Part shown: in pieces, positions 55,394 through 64,000 of the stretch
How the letters are laid out: the number at the start of each line of letters is the position of its first letter
Numbering within the stretch: the stretch's first letter is position 1
Source of the DNA: Pseudomonas izuensis
GTDB taxonomy: Bacteria; Pseudomonadota; Gammaproteobacteria; Pseudomonadales; Pseudomonadaceae
NCBI RefSeq assembly: GCF_009861505.1
Contig: NZ_WTFT01000004.1
Coordinates: 62,001 to 126,000 of the forward strand
Direction of reading: 5' to 3'
DNA: 64,000 nucleotides
Notes under the pieces: generated by a model
The model's database searches: none
Told to the model about the DNA's origin: nothing
The model's input: only the letters and a program-made list of their open reading frames with translations
Translations under genes and position numbers: made by a program

Positions 55394-56454
55394 CAGCGCA
55401 GCTCCTCAGCCAGTAACAACGTGCTCAGTCTGCTGGCGACACGCTCGGGATTCAGACGCGTGAAGCACAGTGGCCACTCGCGTTTCAGGTCAAACAGACG
55501 GGCATCTTCGGCCGTCGGTTGATAGGTGCATTTCTTTTGCAGGCACGGCGCACAGGGGAAATCGCTCGCCAGGTGAATCTGCGACTTGCCGTAGGCACCG
55601 GTCAGGCCAGGGTTGGTCGGACCGAACAGCGACAGCGTCGGCACGTCCAGCGCAGCGGCCAGGTGCCCCAGGCCGGTGTCCACCGCCACGCAGGCCTGTG
55701 CGCCGGCCAGCACTTTGCCGACACCGGCCAGGTTCAGTTTGGGCAGCACTTCGACGTGCTTCATGTCCTTGGCGATGCGCTCGGCGCGGGCCTTCTCGAT
55801 GGCGTTGCCCCAAGGCAGCTTGACCCCGACCCCCAGATAACCGACACGCTCGGCCAACTCGCGCCAGTAGGCTTCGGGCCAATGCTTGGTGTCCCAAGTG
55901 GTGCCGTGCAGGAACAGCACGTACGGATTCTTGCGTGGCAGTTCCACCAGGCGCTCGACGTTCAGGCCATAGTCGCCAAGGCCTTTGGGCAAGTCATAAC
56001 CCAGTGCCACGGCGAACAGCTGACGCACCCGTTCCACCGCATGCTGCCCACGGGCCACGGCCAGGCGTCGGGAATAGAAGCGTGCGGCAATCGGTTCACG
56101 GGCGGAGTCTTTATCGAGCCCGGCGACCGGGGCTTTGACATAGCGGGTCAGCAACGCACTCTTCAGCAGGCCCTGGGCATCGATGACCAGATCGTATTTC
56201 GTGGCGCGAATGCTTTGCTTGAAGCGCTTCCACTCACCGCTCTTGATGGTCTGCCAGATGTTCTTGCGCCAGCGACGGATCGCCACTGGAATCACCTTGC
56301 CCACCGCCGGGTGCCAAGTGGGGATTTCGGCGAAGCCTTCCTCCACCACCCAATCGAAGGTGATGCCGGGAATCGCCCGCGCCGCGTCGGTCAGCGCCGG
56401 CAACGCGTGAATCACATCGCCCAGCGATGAAGTCTTGATCAACAGTACCCGCAA
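55393..56454 (-). CDS. waaC: LPS heptosyltransferase I
   Basis: 353 residues. GT9 family: KTSSLGDVIHALPALTDAAR at the N-terminus (Asp is the expected base) and VDTGLGHLAAALDVPTLSLF in the ADP-heptose-binding half. Adds heptose I to Kdo. One base after the waaF stop. Confidence 0.96.
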   Translation of the reverse strand: MRVLLIKTSSLGDVIHALPALTDAARAIPGITFDWVVEEGFAEIPTWHPAVGKVIPVAIRRWRKNIWQTIKSGEWKRFKQSIRATKYDLVIDAQGLLKSALLTRYVKAPVAGLDKDSAREPIAARFYSRRLAVARGQHAVERVRQLFAVALGYDLPKGLGDYGLNVERLVELPRKNPYVLFLHGTTWDTKHWPEAYWRELAERVGYLGVGVKLPWGNAIEKARAERIAKDMKHVEVLPKLNLAGVGKVLAGAQACVAVDTGLGHLAAALDVPTLSLFGPTNPGLTGAYGKSQIHLASDFPCAPCLQKKCTYQPTAEDARLFDLKREWPLCFTRLNPERVASRLSTLLLAEELR

Positions 56455-56455
56455 G

Positions 56456-57490
56456 CTATTTGACCTCGACCACAGTGCCCTGCAAACGCTGCAAGGCTTC
56501 GTTCACCGCTTGCGGCATCAGCTGGCGCAGGCAGTTGTAATGACCGAAACGGCACGTACGATCGAAACACGGGCTGCATTCGATGCCCAGGCGCACGATT
56601 TCGACATGCTCGGCCAGTGGCGGCGTGAAGCCTGGCGATGTCGAACCGTAGATCGCCACCAGCGGGCGGTTCAGTGCGGCAGCAACGTGCATCAGGCCGG
56701 AGTCGTTGGACACCACCGAGTCGGCGCAGGACATCAGATCGATCGCCTCGGCCAGCGAGGTACCGCCACTGAGATTCACCGACTCTTCACGCAAACCTGG
56801 AATAAGCCGCGAACGGATGTCTTCGCCCACCGCGTGATCATTTTTCGATCCGAACAGCCAGACCTGCCAGCCCTCGCGAATCTTCGCCTCGGCGACCTTG
56901 GCGTAGTGCTCGGACGGCCAGCGCTTGGACTCGCCGAACTCGGCGCCAGGGCATAGCGCCAACACCGGGCGATCCAGCACCAGACCAAACTTGGCCAGTG
57001 CCGCTTCGCGTGTCACCGGGTCGATCCGCAGGCTCGGTCGCGGATAAGGTTTGGGCAGTTCCAGGCCAGGCTCGTAAGCCAGGGCCATGAAGCGCTCGAT
57101 CATCAGCGGATAACGTTCTTTGTCCAGCGTGCGCACATCGTTGAGCAGGCCGTAACGGAACTCGCCACGCCAACCGGTGCGTTTCGGGATGGCGGCAAAA
57201 AACGGTACCAGCGCCGATTTCAGCGAGTTGGGCAACAGAATTGCCTGGTCGTACTGTCCGGCCAGGGATTTACCGATGCGCCGACGTGTAGCCAACTCCA
57301 GCACGCCGTGACCGAGCGGGAAGCTCAAGGCCTGGCGTACTTCGGGCATGCGCTCAAGAATCGGCCGGCTCCACTCGGGGGCCAGCACGTCGATTTCGCA
57401 TTGCGGGTGGCGCTGTTTGAGACACTGAAACAGTGTCTGCGCCATCACCATGTCACCGACCCAACTGGGCCCAACGATCAGAATTTTCAT
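56456..57490 (-). CDS. waaF: ADP-heptose:LPS heptosyltransferase II
   Basis: 344 residues from the ATG at 57490 (MKILIVGPSWVGDMVMAQTL). GT9 family: GPSWVGDMVMAQTLF and SNDSGLMHVAAALNRPLVAI. Adds heptose II. First gene of the waaF-waaC-waaG-waaP-wapP-kinase run. In P. aeruginosa ilvE lies between waaF and glnE; here only a REPIN does. Confidence 0.96.
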   Translation of the reverse strand: MKILIVGPSWVGDMVMAQTLFQCLKQRHPQCEIDVLAPEWSRPILERMPEVRQALSFPLGHGVLELATRRRIGKSLAGQYDQAILLPNSLKSALVPFFAAIPKRTGWRGEFRYGLLNDVRTLDKERYPLMIERFMALAYEPGLELPKPYPRPSLRIDPVTREAALAKFGLVLDRPVLALCPGAEFGESKRWPSEHYAKVAEAKIREGWQVWLFGSKNDHAVGEDIRSRLIPGLREESVNLSGGTSLAEAIDLMSCADSVVSNDSGLMHVAAALNRPLVAIYGSTSPGFTPPLAEHVEIVRLGIECSPCFDRTCRFGHYNCLRQLMPQAVNEALQRLQGTVVEVK

Positions 57491-57562
57491 GTGGTTTCCA
57501 TAAACGAACCGGGGAGGCATACGCCTCCCCGCCTCGAGAATTCTACAAACACTGCAGATCTA

Positions 57563-57653
57563 CTGTGGGAGCGAACCTGCTCGCGATGGCGGCGTGACAG
57601 TCAACATAAATGTTGTATATGACGACCTCATCGCGAGCAGACTCGCTCCCACA
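57563..57653. repeat. REPIN (CTGTGGGAGCGAACCTGCTCGCGATGGCGG class)
   Basis: Inverted REP pair around a linker GTGACAGTCAACATAAATGT, in the spacer between glnE and waaF. Linker resembles that of the REPIN at 33024. Confidence 0.88.
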
Positions 57654-57683
57654 TTGGGTATTGGGTGTTTCTAATATCCCGAT

Positions 57684-60623
57684 TCAGCTTAGCCCCAGCT
57701 CACGCCAGATCCGCATGACCTGTCGCCGTTCGTCTGCGAACTGGTCGCCGGTTATTACCCCGGGGTCCTTCTGCAAGGCCTGCCGGTGGGCGGCGGAGCG
57801 GTAGGCCTTATAGGCTTCACGCAACAGGCTGGCATCTTCGGCGGGCATCAGCCCTTCGTGCTCCAGCTCTTCCAGAATGCGGATATTGTCAGTCCAGCGC
57901 AGCAATGGCGGGTGTGTTTCGGACCACGCCAAGGCCGCGTATTGCACCATAAATTCGATATCGACGATACCTCCGGCGTCCTGCTTGAGATCGAACGGTG
58001 CCGTGGCCTCGAAGGCATTTGCCCCGGTGCCGGCCGCGGTGCTCTTGCTGCCCAGGTTATCGCGCATCTTCGCCCGCATCTCGCTGACGTCCTGGCGCAA
58101 GGCCGGCAGGTCCCGCGCTTTGCCCAGGATCGCCGCGCGAACCTGCTCGAACGCCCGACCGACGTCCTCGCTGCCCACCAATACCCGCGCCCGTACCAGC
58201 GCCTGATGCTCCCAGGTCCAGGCTTCGTTCTCCTGATAACGGGCAAACGCCCCCAGCGAACTCACCAGCAACCCGGACGCACCGGACGGTCGCAGGCGCA
58301 TGTCCACTTCATAGAGCTGACCGGAGTTGGTCTGGGCCGTGAGCAAGTGAATGATCCGCTGCCCGAGCCGGGTAAAGAATTGCGCGCCATCAATCGGTTT
58401 GGGCCCGTCAGTCTCCGCCTGCGGGTCGCCGTCGTGGATGAACACCAGGTCCAGGTCCGAACCATGCCCCAGTTCCAGGCCGCCGACTTTCCCATAACCG
58501 ACAATAATGAACCCGGGATCGCACAAGGTGCCGTCGGTGCGCAGCGGAGTACCGTATTTGGCCACCGTCTGGCGCCAGGCCAGGGCCAGTACTTGCTCCA
58601 GAATCGCCTCGGCAAGCCAGGTCAGGTAATCACTGACTTTCATCAACGGCAGGCTACCGGCAATTTCCGAGGCCGCCACCCGCAAGCGGTGCGCCAGCTT
58701 GAAATGGCGCAAGGCTTCCATTTGTTGCTCAAGGTCGTCTTCGGGAATTCGTGTCAGGCGTTCGCGCAACTCGGCGGCCAGTTCCGGTGCCAGAGGCGGC
58801 TTGAACAGCCGGCCTTCGTTGAGCAGTTCGTCGAGTAGCAGCGGGAAGCGTGTGATCTGCTCGGCGATCCAAGGACTCGCCGCGCACAAGGTCAGCAAGC
58901 GTCGCAGCGCGCCGGGGTTTTCAGTCAGCAGCACCAGATAAGCTGAACGGCGCGCCACGGCTTCAACCAGTGGCAACACCCGCTCCAGCACCAGATCCGG
59001 ATTGGCATGCTCCACGGCCTGAGCGAGCAAGCGCGGAATAAAGGCATCGAGGCGTTCGCGCCCCAGGCGCTGCATCGCACGCAACTGTGGGCTGCTACGC
59101 AGATTTGCCAGCGCTTTCAGCGCTTTGGGGGCATCGGCGAAACCGCCCTCCTGCAACTGACGGCAAGCCGCCTCTTCATCCTGGGCCTCTTCCCACAACG
59201 GCAGCCACTCGCCACCGACCACCACTTCGCTTTCGGTGCCCTGCTCCTCGTCGGGATCGGCGATCACCTGACCGAAGTGCCAGGCCACCCGGCCGCGCCA
59301 AAACATCAGTTGTGCATGGAAGGCCGGCCAATCGGCGAAGCCCAGCATAAAGGCAATGCGCGCCTGATCCTGAGCGCCGTCCGGGAGCATCTGGGTCTGG
59401 CGGTCGGCAATCGCCTGGATCGCGTGTTCGGTGTAACGCAGGAATTCATAGCCTTCGCGCAATTCGCTGATCACCGCCGGCGGCAGATAACCCTGACCTT
59501 CCAGCGTACTCAATACCTTCAGCAGTGGACGTTGTTGCAGGCTCAGGTCGCGACCGCCGTGAATCAGCTGGAAAGCCTGGGCGATAAATTCCACTTCGCG
59601 GATGCCGCCGGAGCCGAGCTTGATGTTGTCGGCCATGCCCTTGCGCCGCACTTCCTGCTGGATCAGCTGCTTCATGGTGCGCAGCGCTTCGATCGCGGAG
59701 AAATCCAGATAACGCCGGTAAACGAACGGCCGCAGCATGTCTTGCAGCTGCGCACCGGCCACTTGATCGCCGGCCACCACCCGCGACTTGATCATCGCGT
59801 AGCGCTCCCAGTCGCGGCCCTGATCCTGGTAATACTGCTCCAGCGCATTGAAACTCAGGACCAGCGCACCCGACGATCCATAGGGCCGCAGGCGCATGTC
59901 GACGCGGAATACGAAACCGTCGACGGTCATCGGGTCCAGGGCCTTGATCAGGCGCTGGCCGAGGCGGATGAAAAATTCCTGGTTATCCAGAGGACGTTTC
60001 ACACCGACAGTTTCGCCGCCCTCCGGGTAGGCGAAAATCAGGTCGATATCCGACGACAGATTGAGCTCCACCGCGCCCAGCTTGCCCATGCCAAGGACGA
60101 CCATTTGTTGTGGCTCGCCGCTGCGCCGCCCCGTGGGCACGCCGAACTGCTGGCAATGCCGCGAGTACAGCCATTGATAGGCTTGATCGATGCTGGCATC
60201 GGCCATGTCCGACAGGTCACGGCAGGTCTGGACCAGATCGGCCTGACGGGTCAGGTCGCGCCAAATGATTCGCACTTGATGACGCGCGCGCTGGCGGCGC
60301 AAGGCGCGACCCAACCCGTCATCGGTTTCGGCCGCGCTTACCGCCGCGGCAATCTGTGCGCACAACTCGCCCGGGGCAAAAACGCGGTCCAGTTCGCCGG
60401 ATAGCACCAGGTCGAGCAACATCAAAGGGTCACGAACACTCTGTTCAATCACGAAATCGCTGGCGGCGGTCACACGGGCAAATTGTGCCCAGCGCTCAGC
60501 CGTCCAGGCAGACAAGCCATGGTCGTCATCCAAAGCAGCAACGGCGGCACGGAACGACTGCTCGGCACGGGTGACAAACGGCAGCAGAATGGCGGGCAGT
60601 TCGGCAAGCGAAGGAAGGCTCAT
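57684..60623 (-). CDS. glnE: Bifunctional glutamine synthetase adenylyltransferase / deadenylylase
   Basis: 979 residues. Two nucleotidyltransferase domains: N-terminal deadenylylase with GMGKLGAVELNLSSDIDLIF (near 172) and C-terminal adenylyltransferase with GYGKVGGLELGHGSDLDLVF, joined by a helical regulatory part. Sets glutamine synthetase activity in response to PII and glutamine. Divergent from aceE across a 383-base spacer. Confidence 0.97.
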   Translation of the reverse strand: MSLPSLAELPAILLPFVTRAEQSFRAAVAALDDDHGLSAWTAERWAQFARVTAASDFVIEQSVRDPLMLLDLVLSGELDRVFAPGELCAQIAAAVSAAETDDGLGRALRRQRARHQVRIIWRDLTRQADLVQTCRDLSDMADASIDQAYQWLYSRHCQQFGVPTGRRSGEPQQMVVLGMGKLGAVELNLSSDIDLIFAYPEGGETVGVKRPLDNQEFFIRLGQRLIKALDPMTVDGFVFRVDMRLRPYGSSGALVLSFNALEQYYQDQGRDWERYAMIKSRVVAGDQVAGAQLQDMLRPFVYRRYLDFSAIEALRTMKQLIQQEVRRKGMADNIKLGSGGIREVEFIAQAFQLIHGGRDLSLQQRPLLKVLSTLEGQGYLPPAVISELREGYEFLRYTEHAIQAIADRQTQMLPDGAQDQARIAFMLGFADWPAFHAQLMFWRGRVAWHFGQVIADPDEEQGTESEVVVGGEWLPLWEEAQDEEAACRQLQEGGFADAPKALKALANLRSSPQLRAMQRLGRERLDAFIPRLLAQAVEHANPDLVLERVLPLVEAVARRSAYLVLLTENPGALRRLLTLCAASPWIAEQITRFPLLLDELLNEGRLFKPPLAPELAAELRERLTRIPEDDLEQQMEALRHFKLAHRLRVAASEIAGSLPLMKVSDYLTWLAEAILEQVLALAWRQTVAKYGTPLRTDGTLCDPGFIIVGYGKVGGLELGHGSDLDLVFIHDGDPQAETDGPKPIDGAQFFTRLGQRIIHLLTAQTNSGQLYEVDMRLRPSGASGLLVSSLGAFARYQENEAWTWEHQALVRARVLVGSEDVGRAFEQVRAAILGKARDLPALRQDVSEMRAKMRDNLGSKSTAAGTGANAFEATAPFDLKQDAGGIVDIEFMVQYAALAWSETHPPLLRWTDNIRILEELEHEGLMPAEDASLLREAYKAYRSAAHRQALQKDPGVITGDQFADERRQVMRIWRELGLS

Positions 60624-60829
60624 GGTCTATCCTTGATCGGCGTGTATTGGCCCGAATGTAGTGAATTGTAGGAATGCACTACCTGGAGGAGTGTCGAACA
60701 AAAGTTAGAAATAGCTGAAATTTCTTCATTTTTGGCAGCCAGCATCAAACTTTCACCTTTTCGGATTGGTAAAAGACCAACCTTAACGATTATTCTCACA
60801 ACGCAGCCGGGGGCCACAAGCCGCTCATC

Positions 60830-60844
60830 TGTAGTTTTACTACT
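60830..60844. promoter_or_regulatory. GntR/FadR-type operator 1 upstream of aceE
   Basis: TGTAGT TTT ACTACT: inverted arms (5 of 6) around three bases, with the GT-N3-AC core of FadR-subfamily GntR regulators. A PdhR-like regulator of pyruvate dehydrogenase is the natural candidate. Confidence 0.65.
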
Positions 60845-60881
60845 CGTATATACATTAGTAAGGCTGAAATGCCGGAAGATT

Positions 60882-60896
60882 TGTAGTAAAACTACA
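60882..60896. promoter_or_regulatory. GntR/FadR-type operator 2 upstream of aceE
   Basis: TGTAGT AAA ACTACA: perfect 6-base arms with the same GT-N3-AC core. Its centre is 52 bases from that of operator 1, close to five helical turns, so both would face the same side of the DNA. Confidence 0.7.
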
Positions 60897-61006
60897 CACC
60901 GCCGGAACAACCTATCGGCAATCCAAGAATTCATAACGTCTGCCCACAAGGCCAGTCGCTAACTCAGGCAACCGATTCTGGTAGCCTTTCCGCCCTGGAG
61001 CAAGCC

Positions 61007-63652
61007 ATGCAAGACCTCGATCCCGTCGAAACCCAGGAATGGCTGGACGCCCTGGAATCGGTTCTCGACAAAGAAGGCGAAGACCGTGCTCACTATCTGA
61101 TGACCCGTATGGGCGAACTCGCGACCCGCAGCGGCTCGCAATTGCCTTACGCCATCACCACGCCTTACCGCAACACCATCCCGGTTACCCACGAAGCACG
61201 CATGCCTGGCGATCTGTTCATGGAACGCCGCATTCGCTCGCTGGTACGCTGGAACGCGATGGCCATGGTAATGCGTACGAACCTGAAAGATTCTGACCTG
61301 GGTGGTCACATCTCCAGCTTCGCCTCCAGTGCGACCCTGTATGACATCGGCTTCAACTACTTCTTCCAGGCCCCGACCGACGAACACGGCGGTGACCTGA
61401 TCTACTTCCAGGGCCACACCTCGCCAGGCGTCTACGCCCGTGCATTCATGGAAGGCCGCATCACCGAAGACCAGATGAACAACTTCCGCCAGGAAGTGGA
61501 CGGTCAGGGCCTGTCGTCCTACCCGCACCCGTGGCTGATGCCTGACTTCTGGCAGTTCCCGACCGTATCCATGGGTCTGGGTCCGATCCAGGCGATCTAC
61601 CAGGCACGCTTCATGAAGTACCTGGAAGCCCGTGGTTTCATTCCGGAAGGCAAGCAGAAAGTCTGGTGCTTCCTGGGCGACGGCGAGTGCGACGAGCCGG
61701 AATCCCTGGGCGCGATCTCGCTGGCTGGCCGCGAGAAGCTCGACAACCTGATCTTCGTCATCAACTGCAACCTGCAGCGCCTCGACGGCCCGGTTCGCGG
61801 CAACGGCAAGATCATCCAGGAACTCGAAGGCGTGTTCCGCGGTGCTCACTGGAACGTAACCAAAGTCATCTGGGGCCGTTTCTGGGACCCACTGCTGGCC
61901 AAGGACGTCGACGGCATCCTGCAACGCCGCATGGACGAAGTCATCGACGGCGAGTACCAGAACTACAAAGCCAAAGACGGCGCGTTCGTGCGTGAACACT
62001 TCTTCAACTCGCCAGAACTCAAGGCGATGGTTGCAGACCTGTCCGACGACGAGATCTGGAAGCTCAACCGTGGCGGCCACGACCCGTACAAGGTCTACGC
62101 GGCGTACCACGAAGCGGTCAACCACAAAGAACAACCTACCGTCATCCTGGCCAAGACCATCAAGGGTTATGGCACCGGTGCCGGCGAAGCGAAAAACACC
62201 GCGCACAACACCAAGAAGGTTGATGTTGAAAGCCTGAAGCTGTTCCGCGATCGTTTCGACATCCCGGTCAAGGATTCCGAGCTGGAAAACCTGCCGTTCT
62301 TCAAGCCGGAACCGAACAGCGCCGAAGCCCGCTACCTGAGCGAGCGCCGCACTGCACTGGGCGGTTTCGTGCCACAGCGTCGCGCACAGAGCTTCAGCGT
62401 ACCGACCCCATCGTTGGACACGCTCAAGGCGATCCTCGACGGCTCCGGCGACCGTGAGATTTCCACCACCATGGCGTTCGTGCGGATCCTCGCGCAACTG
62501 GTCAAGGACAAGGAAATCGGTCCGCGCATCGTCCCGATCATTCCGGACGAAGCCCGTACCTTCGGTATGGAAGGCATGTTCCGTCAGTTGGGCATCTACT
62601 CGTCCGTCGGCCAACTCTACGAGCCAGTCGATAAAGACCAGGTGATGTTCTACAAGGAAGACAAGAAAGGCCAGATCCTCGAAGAAGGCATCAACGAAGC
62701 GGGCGCCATGAGCTCCTTCATCGCTGCCGGCACTTCGTACTCCAGCCATAACCAGCCGATGCTGCCGTTCTACATCTTCTACTCGATGTTCGGCTTCCAG
62801 CGTATCGGCGACCTGGCCTGGGCCGCTGGCGACAGCCGTACCCGTGGCTTCCTGATCGGCGGCACCGCCGGCCGTACCACCCTGAACGGTGAAGGCCTGC
62901 AACACGAAGACGGTCACAGCCACCTGCTGGCTGCCACCATCCCGAACTGCCGCACCTACGATCCAACCTACGGCTACGAGCTGGCGGTGATCATTCAGGA
63001 CGGCATGAAGAAGATGACCGAAGAGCAACAGGACGTCTTCTACTACATCACCGTGATGAACGAGTCCTACCAGCAGCCAGCCATGCCGGCCGGTGCCGAA
63101 GAAGGCATCAAGAAAGGCATGTACCTGCTCGAAGAAGACACCCGCGAAGCGGCGCACCACGTTCAACTGATGGGCTCCGGCACCATCCTGCGTGAAGTCC
63201 GCGAAGCGGCGAAGATCCTGCGTGAAGAGTTCAACGTCGGCGCCGACGTGTGGAGCGTTACCAGCTTCAACGAACTGCGTCGCGACGGCCTGGCCGTTGA
63301 GCGCGCCAACCGTCTGCACCCTGGCCAGAAGCCTAAGCTGAGCTACGTTGAAGAGTGCCTGAACGGCCGCAAGGGTCCGGTCATCGCCTCTACCGACTAC
63401 ATGAAACTGTTCGCCGAGCAGATCCGTCAGTGGGTACCGTCCAAGGAATTCAAAGTCCTGGGCACCGACGGCTTCGGTCGCAGCGACACCCGCAAGAAAC
63501 TGCGTCATTTCTTCGAAGTCGACCGTCATTTCGTGGTGTTGGCAGCCCTGGAAGCACTGGCTGACCGTGGTGACATCGAACCCAAGGTGGTCTCTGAAGC
63601 CATCGCCAAGTTCGGTATCAACCCGGAAAAACGCAACCCACTGGACTGCTGA
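61007..63652 (+). CDS. aceE: Pyruvate dehydrogenase E1 component (homodimeric)
   Basis: 881 residues. Thiamine-diphosphate motif [14 protein letters not shown] through [15 protein letters not shown], with the wider family features of the homodimeric E1 ([20 protein letters not shown] at the N-terminal domain). Decarboxylates pyruvate and acetylates the lipoyl group of AceF. Codon use is strongly optimised, fitting high expression. aceF follows after 11 bases. Confidence 0.98.
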   Translation: MQDLDPVETQEWLDALESVLDKEGEDRAHYLMTRMGELATRSGSQLPYAITTPYRNTIPVTHEARMPGDLFMERRIRSLVRWNAMAMVMRTNLKDSDLGGHISSFASSATLYDIGFNYFFQAPTDEHGGDLIYFQGHTSPGVYARAFMEGRITEDQMNNFRQEVDGQGLSSYPHPWLMPDFWQFPTVSMGLGPIQAIYQARFMKYLEARGFIPEGKQKVWCFLGDGECDEPESLGAISLAGREKLDNLIFVINCNLQRLDGPVRGNGKIIQELEGVFRGAHWNVTKVIWGRFWDPLLAKDVDGILQRRMDEVIDGEYQNYKAKDGAFVREHFFNSPELKAMVADLSDDEIWKLNRGGHDPYKVYAAYHEAVNHKEQPTVILAKTIKGYGTGAGEAKNTAHNTKKVDVESLKLFRDRFDIPVKDSELENLPFFKPEPNSAEARYLSERRTALGGFVPQRRAQSFSVPTPSLDTLKAILDGSGDREISTTMAFVRILAQLVKDKEIGPRIVPIIPDEARTFGMEGMFRQLGIYSSVGQLYEPVDKDQVMFYKEDKKGQILEEGINEAGAMSSFIAAGTSYSSHNQPMLPFYIFYSMFGFQRIGDLAWAAGDSRTRGFLIGGTAGRTTLNGEGLQHEDGHSHLLAATIPNCRTYDPTYGYELAVIIQDGMKKMTEEQQDVFYYITVMNESYQQPAMPAGAEEGIKKGMYLLEEDTREAAHHVQLMGSGTILREVREAAKILREEFNVGADVWSVTSFNELRRDGLAVERANRLHPGQKPKLSYVEECLNGRKGPVIASTDYMKLFAEQIRQWVPSKEFKVLGTDGFGRSDTRKKLRHFFEVDRHFVVLAALEALADRGDIEPKVVSEAIAKFGINPEKRNPLDC

Positions 63653-63663
63653 GGAGAGATTCT

Positions 63664-64000
63664 GTGAGCGAACTCATTCGCGTACCTGACATCGGCAGCG
63701 GTGAAGGTGAAGTAATTGAACTGTTTGTGAAGGTCGGCGACCGTATTGAAGCCGACCAGAGCATCCTGACGCTGGAATCGGACAAGGCGAGCATGGAAGT
63801 GCCCGCGCCGAAGGCCGGTATCATCAAGAGCCTGAAAGTGAAACTGGGCGATCGCCTGAAAGAAGGCGATGAACTGCTGGAACTGGAAGTCGAAGGTGCC
63901 GCCGCTGCGGCCCCTGCGGCTGCCGCTGCGCCAGCGGCCAAGACCGAGGCTAAACCGGCTGCTGCTCCAGCGCCGGCCGCCCCTGCTGCTGCGCCGGCTA
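63664..64000 (+). CDS. aceF: Pyruvate dehydrogenase E2 (dihydrolipoamide acetyltransferase), N-terminal part
   Basis: GTG start at 63664 after GAGGAGAG. The first lipoyl domain is complete, with the modified Lys41 in [15 protein letters not shown], followed by the start of an Ala/Pro-rich flexible linker; the rest lies outside the window. It is the core of the complex and carries the acetyl group from AceE to CoA. Confidence 0.96.
   Translation, partial: MSELIRVPDIGSGEGEVIELFVKVGDRIEADQSILTLESDKASMEVPAPKAGIIKSLKVKLGDRLKEGDELLELEVEGAAAAAPAAAAAPAAKTEAKPAAAPAPAAPAAAPA

Larger units (their letters stand above)
60624..61006. other. 383-base spacer between divergent glnE and aceE
   Basis: AT-richer than the flanks. 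Holds the glnE leader (AGGA before its ATG), two inverted operators listed separately and the aceE leader with GGAG before the ATG. An AT-rich patch (GTATATACATTAG, 60846-60858) between the operators is a possible -10 region for aceE. No ORF here looks real. Confidence 0.6.

Noticed and set aside
57491..57683. A lost ilvE gene between waaF and glnE
   Set aside because: P. aeruginosa has ilvE here, but the spacer holds only a REPIN and no ilvE fragments, and from memory other pseudomonads such as P. putida also lack it at this place.
60732..60962. A 76-codon ORF in the aceE upstream region as a leader peptide
   Set aside because: Covers both operators, has no ribosome site and no run of regulatory codons.
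60959..63529. An open frame of 856 codons on the minus strand, opposite aceE
   Set aside because: It mirrors the strongly biased codons of aceE, has Asp/Val/Ala/Leu/Phe-rich low-complexity sequence with no family motif, and aceE itself is beyond doubt. A codon-bias shadow.

Overview
The window is chromosomal core DNA of a Pseudomonas, most likely the P. fluorescens group. This rests on high GC, the typical Pseudomonas REP/REPIN repeats, and a gene order that (from memory) follows the P. aeruginosa PA4947-PA5016 stretch almost gene for gene: amiB-tsaE-nnr-queG-orn-rsgA-motBA-rhdA-psd-serB-parC-parE-cpdA-nudF-thiC-tolC-waaA-hldE-msbA-waaL-(LPS core genes)-waaP-waaG-waaC-waaF-glnE-aceE-aceF. I see no prophage, insertion sequence, CRISPR array, rRNA or tRNA.

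Layout. 1-5 kb: cell wall amidase start (cut by the window edge), tRNA t6A ATPase, NAD(P)HX repair, epoxyqueuosine reductase, a TRIC-type channel protein, oligoribonuclease. 5-8 kb: ribosome-assembly GTPase and the flagellar stator genes motA-motB behind a sigma-28 promoter. 8-15 kb: an HDOD protein, rhodanese, phosphatidylserine decarboxylase, phosphoserine phosphatase, an AhpA/YtjB-type membrane protein and a PqiC-like lipoprotein. 15-24 kb: topoisomerase IV (parE and parC with two small coupled genes between), then yqiA-cpdA-DUF1249-nudF. 24-30 kb: a DUF3298 lipoprotein, the hydroxymethylpyrimidine transporter gene cytX, thiC with its TPP riboswitch, and tolC. 30-36 kb: Kdo transferase waaA, a LysR regulator divergent from an SMR efflux gene, and a three-gene set (FAD oxidoreductase, aldo-keto reductase, unknown protein).

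36-57.5 kb is a lipopolysaccharide core region, read almost entirely on the minus strand: ADP-heptose synthesis (hldE), a stand-alone APS kinase with a sulfotransferase, lipid A flippase (msbA), O-antigen ligase family protein, several glycosyltransferases, a PIG-L deacetylase (DnpA type), a Mig-14-like protein, a carbamoyltransferase, core kinases, and the inner-core enzymes waaP, waaG, waaC and waaF. 57.5-64 kb: glnE, then the divergent pyruvate dehydrogenase operon aceE-aceF (aceF runs off the end).

Most notable observations: (1) a 31-codon ORF between two LPS kinase genes, translationally coupled at both ends, which looks like an in-frame deletion remnant of a third kinase gene (wapQ position); (2) an APS kinase/sulfotransferase pair inside the LPS locus, suggesting sulfation of a surface glycan; (3) two GntR/FadR-type operators centred 52 bp apart upstream of aceE; (4) a tandem two-kinase-domain protein; (5) a cryptic Nudix-like box in an unnamed Pseudomonas protein. 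Eleven REPIN-type inverted repeats and one single REP-type hairpin mark intergenic spacers.
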